A stretch of 64,000 bases of DNA, from assembly GCA_902599995.1 (NCBI GenBank), contig CACKHN010000005.1:12501-76500 (forward strand). Direction: 5' to 3'. How positions within the stretch are numbered: position 1 is the first letter of the stretch; each line of letters opens with the position of its first letter. Position numbers and translations under genes: made by a program. Below the pieces are notes generated by a model, which searched no databases, was not told the origin of the DNA, and saw only the letters and a list, made by a program, of their open reading frames with translations. Positions 19,613 to 29,035 of the stretch are shown here, in pieces. This DNA comes from an uncultured Pelagibacteraceae bacterium (GTDB lineage: Bacteria; Pseudomonadota; Alphaproteobacteria; Pelagibacterales; Pelagibacteraceae).

Positions 19613-20343
19613 TAATCTTTATATTCCATAATTTTTTTTAAGGCCATATAATCTTCTTCGGTATCTACTCCTATTGGAGAAGATTTAGCTAACGCAACAT
19701 TTATCTTGATACTGTTATCTAGTGCTCTTAGCTGTTCTAGCCTTTGCTCGATTTCGTTTTTAGTCTGGTTTAATTTAACGAATTTTTCAAGAGTTTCAGC
19801 AGAATAGCAATAGATACCAATGTGATGGTAAACTTTGTCTAATTTTTTAGATATACGTAAAAATGCTTCTGCTTCTGAAAAAGAATCATCTTGAAGATTA
19901 GATTTCGTTTGAACTTTGACGATATTTTCATTTTGAAAATCTTTTTTATTTTCCATTTTTGCAGCAAGTGTCCCCATTTTTGATTGATAGTTAATCATTT
20001 TGTCTTTTAAATTTACAATATCTTCTATATTAATAGTCGGCTCATCTCCCTGTAAGTTCATTATTAAGTCCACATTATTAAATTTCATTTTTTTAAAAGC
20101 TTCATATATTCTGTCCGTGCCAGTTTTATGCTTATTACTAGTTAAAATGGCTCTACCTCCATTCATAGTCACATCTTCAACAATTTCCCTATTTTCCGTT
20201 GCTACTACTACATCTCCAATGTCAGCATCTTGAGCTCTTTTAAAAACATGAGAAATTATGGATTTATTATTAATTTTTAATAAAGGTTTTCCAGGTAATC
20301 TTGTAGCCCCAAGTCTGGATGGTATAATGATCAATGTTTTCAT
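19612..20343 (-). CDS. kdsB: CMP-Kdo synthetase (3-deoxy-manno-octulosonate cytidylyltransferase)
   Basis: Activates Kdo with CTP for lipopolysaccharide core synthesis. It is 243 aa. The N-terminal nucleotide-binding sequence IIPSRLGATRLPGKPL (about residues 5-20) and the LQGDEPTI motif (about 98-105) are diagnostic. Together with kdsD and lptC/lptB at 25.4-27.7 kb it shows that the cell makes Kdo-containing LPS. It is coupled to pheA and is divergent from cytochrome c, as in many alphaproteobacteria. Confidence 0.96.
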   Translation of the reverse strand: MKTLIIIPSRLGATRLPGKPLLKINNKSIISHVFKRAQDADIGDVVVATENREIVEDVTMNGGRAILTSNKHKTGTDRIYEAFKKMKFNNVDLIMNLQGDEPTINIEDIVNLKDKMINYQSKMGTLAAKMENKKDFQNENIVKVQTKSNLQDDSFSEAEAFLRISKKLDKVYHHIGIYCYSAETLEKFVKLNQTKNEIEQRLEQLRALDNSIKINVALAKSSPIGVDTEEDYMALKKIMEYKD

Positions 20344-20455
20344 AAATACTGGATTAATTATACCTATTAAATACCAATAGAGGCAAATTTATACAGATAA
20401 TTTTGATAAATTTTTAATTTAACGTGATATATGTTCAAAAATATTTAATAAAAAA

Positions 20456-20995
20456 ATGGATTCTTTCGAAATTAATAAAATAGTTGCTGCAGTTCTGATG
20501 GTTGCACTTTTAATTATTGGTATTGGAAAATTATCAGATGTTATTTTTCATGTTGAAAAACCAAAAAAGCCAGGTTATGCGGTTGAGGTTGAAGAGGTAA
20601 CGACAGTTTCATCTTCAACAAAAGCTAGTGTGGAAGAGAAAGTTGATATTGCTGCATTGATGGCCATGGGTGATGTGACCATAGGTGAAAAAGTTTTTAA
20701 AAAATGTGCCGCTTGTCATTCTATTGTGAAAGGTGGAAAAAATAATATTGGTCCAGCTTTATATAATGTTGTTGGTAGAAAAACTGGTGTAGTTTCTGAT
20801 TATAAATATTCTAAAGCATTAGCGTCTTATGATAAAGAATGGACTTTTGAGGAGCTAAATGGTTATTTAATCAAACCTGCTAAGTGGGTCAAAGGCACAA
20901 AAATGGCTTTTGCTGGATTAAGAAAAGAAAAAGATAGAGCTTCTGTAATTAAATATCTAAACCAAAACTCAGATAATCCTTTGCCATTACCTTAA
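20456..20995 (+). CDS. Membrane-anchored c-type cytochrome (CycM-like)
   Basis: A 179-aa class I cytochrome c. An uncleaved N-terminal membrane anchor (about residues 7-28) is followed by a Pro/Val/Ser-rich linker. The haem domain has CAACH (about 83-87), GPALYNVVGR, and Met (GTKMAF, about 151) as the axial ligand. It resembles alphaproteobacterial CycM, which carries electrons from the bc1 complex to cytochrome oxidase. The gene is divergent from kdsB/pheA, a common arrangement. It converges on argF with a 9-bp overlap. Confidence 0.93.
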   Translation: MDSFEINKIVAAVLMVALLIIGIGKLSDVIFHVEKPKKPGYAVEVEEVTTVSSSTKASVEEKVDIAALMAMGDVTIGEKVFKKCAACHSIVKGGKNNIGPALYNVVGRKTGVVSDYKYSKALASYDKEWTFEELNGYLIKPAKWVKGTKMAFAGLRKEKDRASVIKYLNQNSDNPLPLP

Positions 20996-21916
20996 TTTTC
21001 CAAAACAATATAATAAAATACTTTTTTGTACATGAACCCTATTTAGGGCTTGTTGCCAAACATGAGATTTTTTTCCTAAAAAAATATCATCAGTTACTTC
21101 ATTTCCTCTTGGAAGACAATGTAGGAAAATACAATTCCTTTTTGCACACCTCATAAGTTTTTTATCAACTTTAAATTTTTTAAATTGAGCTATTTTTTTC
21201 TTCTTATTAACTTTATCATTAAGAGAAATGACTTTGTCTGAAAAAATTACATCTGCTTTTGTAATGGCTTTTTTTGCATCGTTATAAATAAAAATTTTCT
21301 TTTTATTTTTTTTAAGCCAGTTTCTTACTTTCGTGCCAGGTTCAAATTTTTTTGGACAGCCTATAGTCAATTTAAATGAAAATTTAACTGATGCCTCAAT
21401 CAGACTATTTAAAACATTGTTAGAGTCTCCAATCCAACAAATATTCAGTTTTGAGATGGGTTTTTTCTTTATTTCCTCAACTGTAAATACATCAGATAGA
21501 ACCTGCGTTGGATGAGATGATGGACTAAGACCGTTTATAACTGGGATTGAAAGATATTTTCTAAAATTTTCAACTTTTTTATCACTATCGGTTCTAAACA
21601 TAAATCCATCCCCGTATGTTGAAAGAATTTTTGCAGTATCTGCAATACTTTCACCACCCTGCCCAAGATGAAGCTCATTTGATCTAAGAGTTAAAGTGCC
21701 TCCTCCAAGTTGTTTAATTGCTAGATAAAAACTTAATCTAGTTCTTAAACTCGACTTTTCAAACATTTGGATAAGCAACTTTCCCCTCAAAGGAGCTCCT
21801 TTATCAACTTCAAGAGTGCTTAGTTTTTTCCTTAATTTTTTTCTTCTCTTTGCATCTACTATTATTTTTTTAAGATCTTTAGAAGGAATATCTTTTAAAT
21901 TGATAAAGTGTATCAT
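20987..21916 (-). CDS. argF: Ornithine carbamoyltransferase
   Basis: Makes citrulline from ornithine and carbamoyl phosphate. It is 309 aa. The HCLPRGNEV motif near the C terminus and HPTQVLSD are canonical. The carbamoyl-phosphate loop reads FEKSSLRTR where most family members have STRTR, a Thr-to-Leu change worth noting. It is 1 bp downstream of argD, which makes the acetylornithine precursor, so the two form an arginine operon. Confidence 0.94.
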   Translation of the reverse strand: MIHFINLKDIPSKDLKKIIVDAKRRKKLRKKLSTLEVDKGAPLRGKLLIQMFEKSSLRTRLSFYLAIKQLGGGTLTLRSNELHLGQGGESIADTAKILSTYGDGFMFRTDSDKKVENFRKYLSIPVINGLSPSSHPTQVLSDVFTVEEIKKKPISKLNICWIGDSNNVLNSLIEASVKFSFKLTIGCPKKFEPGTKVRNWLKKNKKKIFIYNDAKKAITKADVIFSDKVISLNDKVNKKKKIAQFKKFKVDKKLMRCAKRNCIFLHCLPRGNEVTDDIFLGKKSHVWQQALNRVHVQKSILLYCFGKLR

Positions 21917-21917
21917 T

Positions 21918-23084
21918 TTAATTTAATTCTTTGCAAACTTTATTTATTATTTTCAAAGCTTGCTCAACTTCGTTTTTTTTAACATTTAGTGGGGGTAAAA
22001 TTCTAACAACATTTTCTGCTGCACGTATGGTTAATAATTTATTGTCCATAAGTTTTTTTATAAATTTTGTTTGATCTGCATGAAGCTGGATACCAATTAA
22101 AAGTCCTTTGCCTCTTATATTCTTTATTATATTTGGATAAACATTCTTTAAGTTATTTAATTTTAATAAAAAATATTTAGAAATATTTTTAACATTTTTT
22201 AGAAATTTTTTATTTGAAACTATATCCATTACCGTATTTCCAACAGCCATTGCTAATGGATTGCCACCAAAAGTTGAACCATGAGATCCTGGTGTCATCC
22301 CAGCAGCAACTTTCTTATTCATTAAAACTGCTCCGATGGGAAATCCACCTCCAATCCCTTTTGCAATTGGCACAATATCTGGCTTTACTTTAGATTTTTC
22401 AAATGCAAAAAAGTCACCAGATCTTGCTATACCACACTGAACTTCATCTAAAATTAGTAATATTTTTTTTTGATTACAAAGCTTTCTCAATTCCACTAAA
22501 CACCAATCAGGTATTACTTTAATTCCACCCTCACCCATAATCGTTTCCACCATAATAGCAGCTGTATTTTTAGTAATTTTTTTCTTTAAAGACTTATGAT
22601 CTCCAAAGTCAAAATGATCAAATCCACTTACTTTTGGACCAAATCCCTCAGTCATTTTCTTTGATCCGCTTGCATAAATTGCTGCCAAAGTTCTTCCATG
22701 AAAGGAATTTCTAACACATAATATTTTGTTTTTATTAGTTTTACCAATTGAATAGAAATATCTTCTTGCAACTTTTATTGCGGCTTCAGTAGCTTCTGCA
22801 CCACTATTTTGAAACATCACATAATCGGCGAAAGTTTTTTTACACAATTTTTTAGCTAACTTTTCTCCTTCTGGAATTTGAAAAGCATTTGAAACATGCC
22901 ATAATTTTTTTGCTTGGGCACTAATTGTTTTTGTAAGCTTAGGATGTGCATGACCCAATGAATTTACAGCAATACCTTGAACAAAATCTAAATATTTTTT
23001 GTTATCAGTAGAAAATAAGTAACTTCCTTTACCATGCTTAAAGGAAATTTTTTTTCGATTATAGTTTTTTGCCAAATTCGTCAT
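21918..23084 (-). CDS. argD: Acetylornithine aminotransferase
   Basis: PLP-dependent class-III transaminase of arginine (and possibly DAP) synthesis. It is 388 aa. The LDEVQCG motif precedes the PLP-binding lysine in AKGIGGGFPIGA (about residue 240). The STFGGNPLA phosphate-binding segment is present. Since the window also has dapD and dapE but no dapC, ArgD may double as succinyl-DAP aminotransferase, as it does in E. coli (inference). Confidence 0.95.
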   Translation of the reverse strand: MTNLAKNYNRKKISFKHGKGSYLFSTDNKKYLDFVQGIAVNSLGHAHPKLTKTISAQAKKLWHVSNAFQIPEGEKLAKKLCKKTFADYVMFQNSGAEATEAAIKVARRYFYSIGKTNKNKILCVRNSFHGRTLAAIYASGSKKMTEGFGPKVSGFDHFDFGDHKSLKKKITKNTAAIMVETIMGEGGIKVIPDWCLVELRKLCNQKKILLILDEVQCGIARSGDFFAFEKSKVKPDIVPIAKGIGGGFPIGAVLMNKKVAAGMTPGSHGSTFGGNPLAMAVGNTVMDIVSNKKFLKNVKNISKYFLLKLNNLKNVYPNIIKNIRGKGLLIGIQLHADQTKFIKKLMDNKLLTIRAAENVVRILPPLNVKKNEVEQALKIINKVCKELN

Positions 23085-23253
23085 TAGTTTATTTTGTTTT
23101 ATAAATTTTAATTATTAGATACAAGCTATGATTGAAAATGCATATCTGATAAGTTGAACCAATATGTGTTGATAACTAAGATTATTTGGTTGTTTAATTA
23201 AACGTAATATCAGTATATTGTTGATGTATAAATAATTAACACAAGATATTGAT

Positions 23254-23748
23254 ATGAGTTGGACAGATGAAAAAGTAGCAAAACTAAAAGAACTTTGGGG
23301 AAAAGGTAGTACGGCAAGTCAAATTGCCGAAATTATTGGTGGGATAAGTAGAAATGCAGTGATTGGGAAAGCTCATAGACTTAACTTATCTGCAAAAATT
23401 AAAACCAGAGCAGCAACTTCAAATCAAAATTTTGAAAATGCATTCGAAGAAAAAAATATAAAAAATAGAAGAGGTCGTAAAAGTAAATTCAAATCTTTAA
23501 TAATAGAAAAAGACTTTGAACCAGAAAATCCTAAACAGTTAGAAGAATTAGACGAAAACTCTTGCAAATGGCCAATTGGTCATCCAGATGAAAAATCTTT
23601 TTATTTTTGTGGCAGAACTTCCCTAAAAGATTTCTCATATTGTAAATTACATCTACTTTATGCTTATCAGCCTAAAGGTAAGAAAGAAGAAACTACTGAT
23701 AAAGAAGAAATTCCTAACTTTATAGAAAAGAAAATACAAACAGCTTAA
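23254..23748 (+). CDS. gcrA: GcrA family cell-cycle regulator
   Basis: Alphaproteobacterial transcription factor that binds sigma-70 and, in Caulobacter, CcrM-methylated promoters. It is 164 aa. The N-terminal helix-turn-helix (MSWTDEKVAKLKELW and ISRNAVIGKAHRL, residues 1-48) is typical, and the C-terminal sigma-binding domain has the CKWPIGHP and FCGR cysteine motifs (about 107-135). A short intrinsic-terminator-like hairpin follows the stop. It stands alone with a 170-bp upstream spacer. Confidence 0.95.
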   Translation: MSWTDEKVAKLKELWGKGSTASQIAEIIGGISRNAVIGKAHRLNLSAKIKTRAATSNQNFENAFEEKNIKNRRGRKSKFKSLIIEKDFEPENPKQLEELDENSCKWPIGHPDEKSFYFCGRTSLKDFSYCKLHLLYAYQPKGKKEETTDKEEIPNFIEKKIQTA

Positions 23749-23754
23749 TTTTAA

Positions 23755-23779
23755 CTCAGGTTTGTATCTGAGCTTTTTT
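23755..23779 (+). terminator. Probable intrinsic terminator of gcrA
   Basis: Seven bases after the gcrA stop, ctcagg (23755-23760) pairs with tctgag (23767-23772, one G-T) around a 6-nt loop and is followed by cttttttA (23773-23780). The stem is short, so efficiency is uncertain. Confidence 0.45.
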
Positions 23780-24737
23780 AAGAATTATATTTTTTTGTAG
23801 AAAATTGCCCACCTTCTCTCCACATATAACAATATTTTTTAACTTCCTCATCAAAGTACCTTACACTTGGCACACCAATATCAGAATTAGTTTTGTATTT
23901 TCCTGATACAATATTGTCGTATTTTAAAAGTTTTAACTGATCCCTTGTAAGTAAGGGTTTTGGCATTATTTCAAACATTCTTGCAGTCATTTCAGCCACA
24001 GGTAAAGGCATCGGTAATAAAATTCTTTTTTTACCAATTAGATTTAACAATTTCACTATAATTTCTTTAAAATTAAAAACTTCTGGGCCTACACATTCAA
24101 TAATTTTTGAATAAATATTGTTCGAAACTACATGATAAATAATATCCGTTAAATCAGAACAATGAATTGGAGAAAACTTAGTTTGCCCACCGTAATAAAT
24201 AGGAAAAAATGGAAGTCTATTTAATAAGGTCATAAAGTTTGTAGTAAAGTTGTCATCTACTGAATAAACTACAGATGGTCTTAGAATTGTCGCTAAAGGA
24301 AAGTTTTTTAAAATGTTATTTTCGCCTTCAACTTTACTGATTGCGTAAGCTGAATCTTTAGCCTCATTTATACCTAAAGCTGATAAATGAATAAGATGCT
24401 TAAGGTTATATTCTTTTGAAAGTTTTGCTAATAATGATGGAAAAACCGCGTGAATATTTTTAAATGAATTTCCTTTTTTTTTTTCAAACAAAATACCAAT
24501 TAAGTTTACACAAATGTCTGATTTTTTAAAAAGTTCTCTTAATTTATTTTCATCAAATATGTTTGACTCTACGATATCAATGTAACCCACGTTTGCTTGA
24601 GTTTTGATAATATAGCTTTTTTGATGAATATTTCTAGTCACCACAGTAACTCTAAAGTTATTCTTGGTAAGTTTTCTGATCAGGTTTCGACCAATTTGAC
24701 CACTACCACCAAAAATTAGACAATTTTTTGCTTTCAT
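23778..24737 (-). CDS. NDUFA9-like NAD(P)-binding protein (complex I-associated SDR homologue)
   Basis: A 319-aa extended/atypical short-chain dehydrogenase. The N terminus has a Rossmann motif (IFGGSGQIGRNLIRKL, about residues 8-23), and HLSALG and YAISKVEGE follow near 121 and 133. The closest family is the alphaproteobacterial homologue of mitochondrial complex I accessory subunit NDUFA9. Whether it associates with NADH dehydrogenase here is inferred from the family. It is divergent from the RNase D gene across 16 bp. Confidence 0.85.
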   Translation of the reverse strand: MKAKNCLIFGGSGQIGRNLIRKLTKNNFRVTVVTRNIHQKSYIIKTQANVGYIDIVESNIFDENKLRELFKKSDICVNLIGILFEKKKGNSFKNIHAVFPSLLAKLSKEYNLKHLIHLSALGINEAKDSAYAISKVEGENNILKNFPLATILRPSVVYSVDDNFTTNFMTLLNRLPFFPIYYGGQTKFSPIHCSDLTDIIYHVVSNNIYSKIIECVGPEVFNFKEIIVKLLNLIGKKRILLPMPLPVAEMTARMFEIMPKPLLTRDQLKLLKYDNIVSGKYKTNSDIGVPSVRYFDEEVKKYCYMWREGGQFSTKKYNS

Positions 24738-24753
24738 ATATATATGTTTAAAA

Positions 24754-25365
24754 ATGACTAATAATATTCATCTTCACAAAAATGATCTACCAGATGATTT
24801 AAAATTAGGCAATATAATAGCAGTTGATGGGGAATTTATGGGTCTTAATGTCAGGAGAGATCCTTTGTGCCTAATACAAATATCTTCAGGAAATTCGGAT
24901 GCCCACATTGTACAATTTGATAGGGATAATTACAATGCTCCTAATCTAGTTAAGTTATTAAAAGATCAAAATATTACAAAAATATTTCACTATGGTCGAG
25001 CAGATATGTCTCACATTAAATATTATTTAAAAACCGAGACAAATAATATTCTTGATACAAAAATAGCTTCTAAACTTGCAAGATCATATTCTGATAATCA
25101 TTCATTAAAAACATTAATAAAAGAATTTGCAAATATAGATATTAGTAAACAATTTCAAAATTCTGATTTTGGAGGTCAGTTAACAAGTGCACAACTAAAG
25201 TATTGTGCAAATGATGTGATTTACTTACATAAAATACATGATTGCTTAGAAAAAATATTAGAGAGAGAAAATCGTATGAAGCTTTACAAGGATTGTCTAA
25301 AATTTTTAAAAACTAGAATTGATCTTGATTTGGCTTTATTTAAAGATGATATCTGGTCACACTAA
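24754..25365 (+). CDS. rnd: Ribonuclease D-type 3'-5' exonuclease (short form)
   Basis: DEDDy-family 3'-5' exoribonuclease. It is 203 aa and comprises only the exonuclease domain, without the HRDC domains of E. coli RNase D. Catalytic acids are visible in VDGEF (Asp25/Glu27), YGRADMSHI (Asp near 90) and YCANDVIYL (Tyr/Asp near 150). The short form upstream of the lpt genes is common in alphaproteobacteria. Its stop overlaps the kdsD start by 1 bp. Confidence 0.92.
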   Translation: MTNNIHLHKNDLPDDLKLGNIIAVDGEFMGLNVRRDPLCLIQISSGNSDAHIVQFDRDNYNAPNLVKLLKDQNITKIFHYGRADMSHIKYYLKTETNNILDTKIASKLARSYSDNHSLKTLIKEFANIDISKQFQNSDFGGQLTSAQLKYCANDVIYLHKIHDCLEKILERENRMKLYKDCLKFLKTRIDLDLALFKDDIWSH

Positions 25366-26333
25366 TGTTAAAAAAAAAATTTATTTCAACTGCTAGAGAG
25401 GTAATAAACTTAGAAGTTAAAGCCCTTCAAAATTTAAAAAAAACGATAAATAATTCTTTTAATCAGGCAGTTTCTGAAATTATAAGATGTCAATCAAAAG
25501 TAATTCTATGTGGGGTTGGCAAAAGTGGGATAATAGCATCAAAAATAGCTGCAACATTAGCATCTGTTGGTACACCATCATTTAGTATTTCTGCAAGTGA
25601 AGCTTCTCATGGAGATCTTGGAATGATATCAAAAAAAGATATTTTAATTCTCTTAAGTAATTCAGGAGAAACTAGTGAATTAAAAAATATAATTCAGTAT
25701 GCAAATAGGAATAAAATCCTATTAATTGGAATTGTTTCAAGAAAAGACTCTGTGCTTTACAAAGCATCTGATATTAAAATCATAATTCCTAAAGTAATGG
25801 AGGCAGGTGGCATTGTTCCAACATCTAGTACAACTGCTCAACTTGCCTTAGGAGACGCTTTAGCTATTTCAACCATGAAGTACAGAAAGTTCAGCAAGAT
25901 AGACTTTAAAAAATTGCATCCGGCTGGAAGTTTGGGTGCTCAATTGAGAACAGTTGAAGATATTATGGTTAAAGGAGGGAAAATACCGTTTGTAAATGAA
26001 AATTTAAAAATGAGCAAAGCTCTAAAAATATTAACTGAAAAAAAATTGGGAATTTTAATAGTTAGAAATAAGAAAAGAAAAACTACTGGCATAATAACTG
26101 ATGGCCAGATCAGAAGATTTAGTCAAAAAAATTTAAATTTTCAAACTTTACCTGTAAAACAAATTATGACTAAAAAGCCAATATCTATTGATAAAAATGA
26201 ACTTGCTGCAAAAGCACTTTCTGTAATGAATGGTAAAAAAATAACTTCTTTAATTGTAAATAATAAACGAAAACCATCTATCACAATTGGTGTTATACAC
26301 GTTCATACTATTTTGCAATCAAATATTTCTTAA
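25365..26333 (+). CDS. kdsD: Arabinose-5-phosphate isomerase KdsD (KpsF/GutQ family)
   Basis: Isomerises ribulose-5-phosphate to arabinose-5-phosphate, the first step to Kdo. It is 322 aa. A SIS domain (residues about 35-180, GVGKSGIIASKIAATL and SASEASHGDLGM) is followed by two CBS domains (about 205-320), the usual architecture. It overlaps both rnd and lptC by 1 bp, forming an LPS-synthesis/export operon. Confidence 0.95.
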   Translation: MLKKKFISTAREVINLEVKALQNLKKTINNSFNQAVSEIIRCQSKVILCGVGKSGIIASKIAATLASVGTPSFSISASEASHGDLGMISKKDILILLSNSGETSELKNIIQYANRNKILLIGIVSRKDSVLYKASDIKIIIPKVMEAGGIVPTSSTTAQLALGDALAISTMKYRKFSKIDFKKLHPAGSLGAQLRTVEDIMVKGGKIPFVNENLKMSKALKILTEKKLGILIVRNKKRKTTGIITDGQIRRFSQKNLNFQTLPVKQIMTKKPISIDKNELAAKALSVMNGKKITSLIVNNKRKPSITIGVIHVHTILQSNIS

Positions 26334-26908
26334 TGATAAAAGAAAAATTAGGTAAAATTATTTTTATTATTTTATTGTTTATGGCAATTTTAATTTTATT
26401 TTACTCAAAATTTTTTGTAAAAAAAAATATAAGTCAAATAGAAACTCAAGAGTTACAAAATGAAGTATACAGTTCAAATAAAATAAAAGATGTCAAATAT
26501 ACAACTAAAGATAATGATGGAAATGAATATATTATCACAGCAGTAGAAGGGGAGATAGATTATTCAAATACAGATATTATATATCTGACAAATATAGAAG
26601 CTATAATTAAGTTAATTAACTCAGATGATATATTAATTACTTCAGATTTTGGTAAATACAACTCCTCAAATTATGACACGATATTTTCTAAAAATGTAAA
26701 AATCAATTACTTAGATAATATAATTACTGGAGAATATTTAGATTTTTCATTGGAGAGAAATTCAATGTTAATTTCTAAAAAAGTAGTTTATACAAATCTA
26801 GAAAATATTCTTAAAGCAGATGTTATAGAAATAAATATTAAAACTAAAGATACTAAAATTTTTATGTACGAGAATAAAAAAAAAGTTAATATTAAAAGTA
26901 AAAATTAA
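26333..26908 (+). CDS. lptC: LPS export ABC transporter periplasmic protein LptC
   Basis: Bitopic inner-membrane protein that takes LPS from the LptB2FG complex. It is 191 aa. A single N-terminal membrane helix (about residues 7-27) is followed by a beta-rich periplasmic domain. Sequence conservation in this family is low, so the call rests on length, topology and position between kdsD and lptB. The usual next gene, lptA, is missing here; lptB starts 1 bp after the stop. Confidence 0.85.
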   Translation: MIKEKLGKIIFIILLFMAILILFYSKFFVKKNISQIETQELQNEVYSSNKIKDVKYTTKDNDGNEYIITAVEGEIDYSNTDIIYLTNIEAIIKLINSDDILITSDFGKYNSSNYDTIFSKNVKINYLDNIITGEYLDFSLERNSMLISKKVVYTNLENILKADVIEINIKTKDTKIFMYENKKKVNIKSKN

Positions 26909-26909
26909 T

Positions 26910-27686
26910 ATGGCTATTATTAAAAAATTTCGGATTAAATCATTCAAAAATATTAATTCAATAATTGAGTTTGAAAATATTTCCTTATCTTATGGAAATA
27001 GACAGATATTAGAAAATATAAATTTTAAAATAAATGAAGGACAAATATTCGGAATGTTGGGGCCTAATGGTGTAGGAAAATCAACCATATTTAATCTTAT
27101 AACTGGATTAATTAATCCAGGAAATGGAAAGATTAAAATAAATGGTGAGGATGTAACCAAGTATCCAGTATATTTACGTACAAAAAAATTTAAAGTAGGT
27201 TACGTCCCTCAGTATGGAGGTTTTTTTAACGATTTGACCCTTCACGATAACTTAAAAGCAATCAGTGAAATTGTAATAGAAAATAAAAATTATAGAACAG
27301 AGAGAGTCAATTATTTAATTTCTAAATTTGAACTTGATAATCTTAAAGATATTAAAGGCAAATTTTTATCAGGTGGGCAGAAAAAAAAATTAGTAATCGC
27401 ACTATCACTATTAAGTGAGCCAAGAGTTCTTTTATTGGACGAATGTTTTGCTGCTCTGGATGTTTTAACAATAAAAATGCTCCAAGAAATAATTGTAAAC
27501 CTTCAAAATGAAAACAGAATTACAATTTGCATTTGCGATCATCAAGCAAGAGATCTTTTAGCATGCGTTGATATGGCTATGATATTAAGTAATGGCAAAA
27601 TTATAGCTCAAGATACACCATCAAATTTAGTAAAAAATATAAATGCTAAAAATGCATACTTTGGTGACAATTTTAAATTTAATTAA
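26910..27686 (+). CDS. lptB: LPS export ABC transporter ATP-binding protein LptB
   Basis: Cytoplasmic ATPase that drives LPS extraction from the inner membrane. It is 258 aa, with about 15 residues more at the N terminus than usual. Walker A GPNGVGKST (about residues 53-61), signature LSGGQKKK, and Walker B LLLDECFAALD are present. The family's LLLDEPFAALD is changed by Pro to Cys. No lptA lies before it, and aroA rather than rpoN follows. Confidence 0.95.
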   Translation: MAIIKKFRIKSFKNINSIIEFENISLSYGNRQILENINFKINEGQIFGMLGPNGVGKSTIFNLITGLINPGNGKIKINGEDVTKYPVYLRTKKFKVGYVPQYGGFFNDLTLHDNLKAISEIVIENKNYRTERVNYLISKFELDNLKDIKGKFLSGGQKKKLVIALSLLSEPRVLLLDECFAALDVLTIKMLQEIIVNLQNENRITICICDHQARDLLACVDMAMILSNGKIIAQDTPSNLVKNINAKNAYFGDNFKFN

Positions 27687-27691
27687 TTTAA

Positions 27692-29035
27692 ATGCCAAAT
27701 TCATTCATCGTTAATAATAAAATAAATAGATTTAATAAAGTCATTTCAGTAAGTGGTGATAAAAGTCTTAGCATAAGGTGGGTGCTTTTTTCTTCCTTGG
27801 CAAATGGAGTTTCTAGTGCAAAAAACTTACTGTTATCAGAAGATGTATTGGCAGCGATAAGAGCTATTAAGGTTTTGGGCATTAAATCTAAAATTTCTAA
27901 AAATGAAACTAAAATTTTTGGTAAAGGCACTTCAGGATTTAATTATAAAAAAAAACTAACAATAAATGCTAAGAATTCTGGAACCTTAGGTAGATTAATT
28001 CTAGGTCTTTTAATTAATACAAAATATCCAATTAAAATAGTAGGTGATAAGAGCTTATCAAAAAGAGATTTTAAAAGAGTAACTGAACCATTAAGTAAAT
28101 TTGGTGTAAAATTTAAATTAAATAATGGGAAAAATTTACCTTTAACAATTTTTGGATCTCAAAAATTAAAATCAATCAATTACATTGAAAAAAAAGGCTC
28201 AGCTCAGTGCAAGAGTTCTGTTATATTTGGAGGGATGAGAACAAATGGTACAACGACAATTAAAGCAAAGAAATCAAGAAATCATACAGAACTTTTATGT
28301 AAATACTTAAATTTACCAATTTCTATAAAAGAGAAAAAAAATTATGATGAAATTAAAATCAATAAAGCTAAAAACATAAAACCATTACATTATAAGATTC
28401 CATCAGATATCAGCTCGAGTGCTTTTTTTATTGTTTTAACAGCTTTATCAAATAATTCAAAATTGATAATTAGAAATGTAAATATCAATCCATCTAGAAT
28501 AGGAATAATTACTATTTTAAAAAAAATGGGTATCTCTATAACTTTTAAAAATCCAAAAATTTATAAGGGAGAAAAAATTGCTGACATAAAAGTCAAAAGC
28601 CCAAAATCAATTAAATCAATTAGATGTCCATCAAAATTAAATAGTGGAGCTATAGATGAGTTTCTTATAATATTTTTAGTAGCTGCAAAAGCAGATGGAA
28701 TTTCATATTTCAAAAATTTAGCTGAATTAAATCAAAAAGAAAGTCCTAGATTAAAATGGGCTAAAATAATCTTAACTAAAATGGGTATTAAAACTATCAC
28801 CACTAAAGATTCCATTAAAATTTATGGCAATCCTTCATTGAACATAAAAAAAAAAATATCAATCAAAAATTATCTTAAAGATCATAGAGTTTTTATGACC
28901 AGTGTAATAGCTGGACTTTCCTTTGGTGGAAATTGGAATATACATGACAAAGATTCAATTAAAACATCATTTCCAAATTTTTTGAATTTAATCAATGATT
29001 TAAAAAAAAATGTTAAGAAGAAAAAATATAATTAA
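27692..29035 (+). CDS. aroA: 3-phosphoshikimate 1-carboxyvinyltransferase (EPSP synthase)
   Basis: Sixth shikimate-pathway step. It is 447 aa. SGDKSLSIR (near residue 20), NSGTLGRL (near 92), SAQCKSS, IDEF, KESPRL and DHRVFMTS carry the substrate-binding residues; the family's KESDRL reads KESPRL. It resembles the class II-like alphaproteobacterial enzymes. The 3' end overlaps cmk by 26 bp, the typical aroA-cmk-rpsA arrangement. Confidence 0.95.
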   Translation: MPNSFIVNNKINRFNKVISVSGDKSLSIRWVLFSSLANGVSSAKNLLLSEDVLAAIRAIKVLGIKSKISKNETKIFGKGTSGFNYKKKLTINAKNSGTLGRLILGLLINTKYPIKIVGDKSLSKRDFKRVTEPLSKFGVKFKLNNGKNLPLTIFGSQKLKSINYIEKKGSAQCKSSVIFGGMRTNGTTTIKAKKSRNHTELLCKYLNLPISIKEKKNYDEIKINKAKNIKPLHYKIPSDISSSAFFIVLTALSNNSKLIIRNVNINPSRIGIITILKKMGISITFKNPKIYKGEKIADIKVKSPKSIKSIRCPSKLNSGAIDEFLIIFLVAAKADGISYFKNLAELNQKESPRLKWAKIILTKMGIKTITTKDSIKIYGNPSLNIKKKISIKNYLKDHRVFMTSVIAGLSFGGNWNIHDKDSIKTSFPNFLNLINDLKKNVKKKKYN

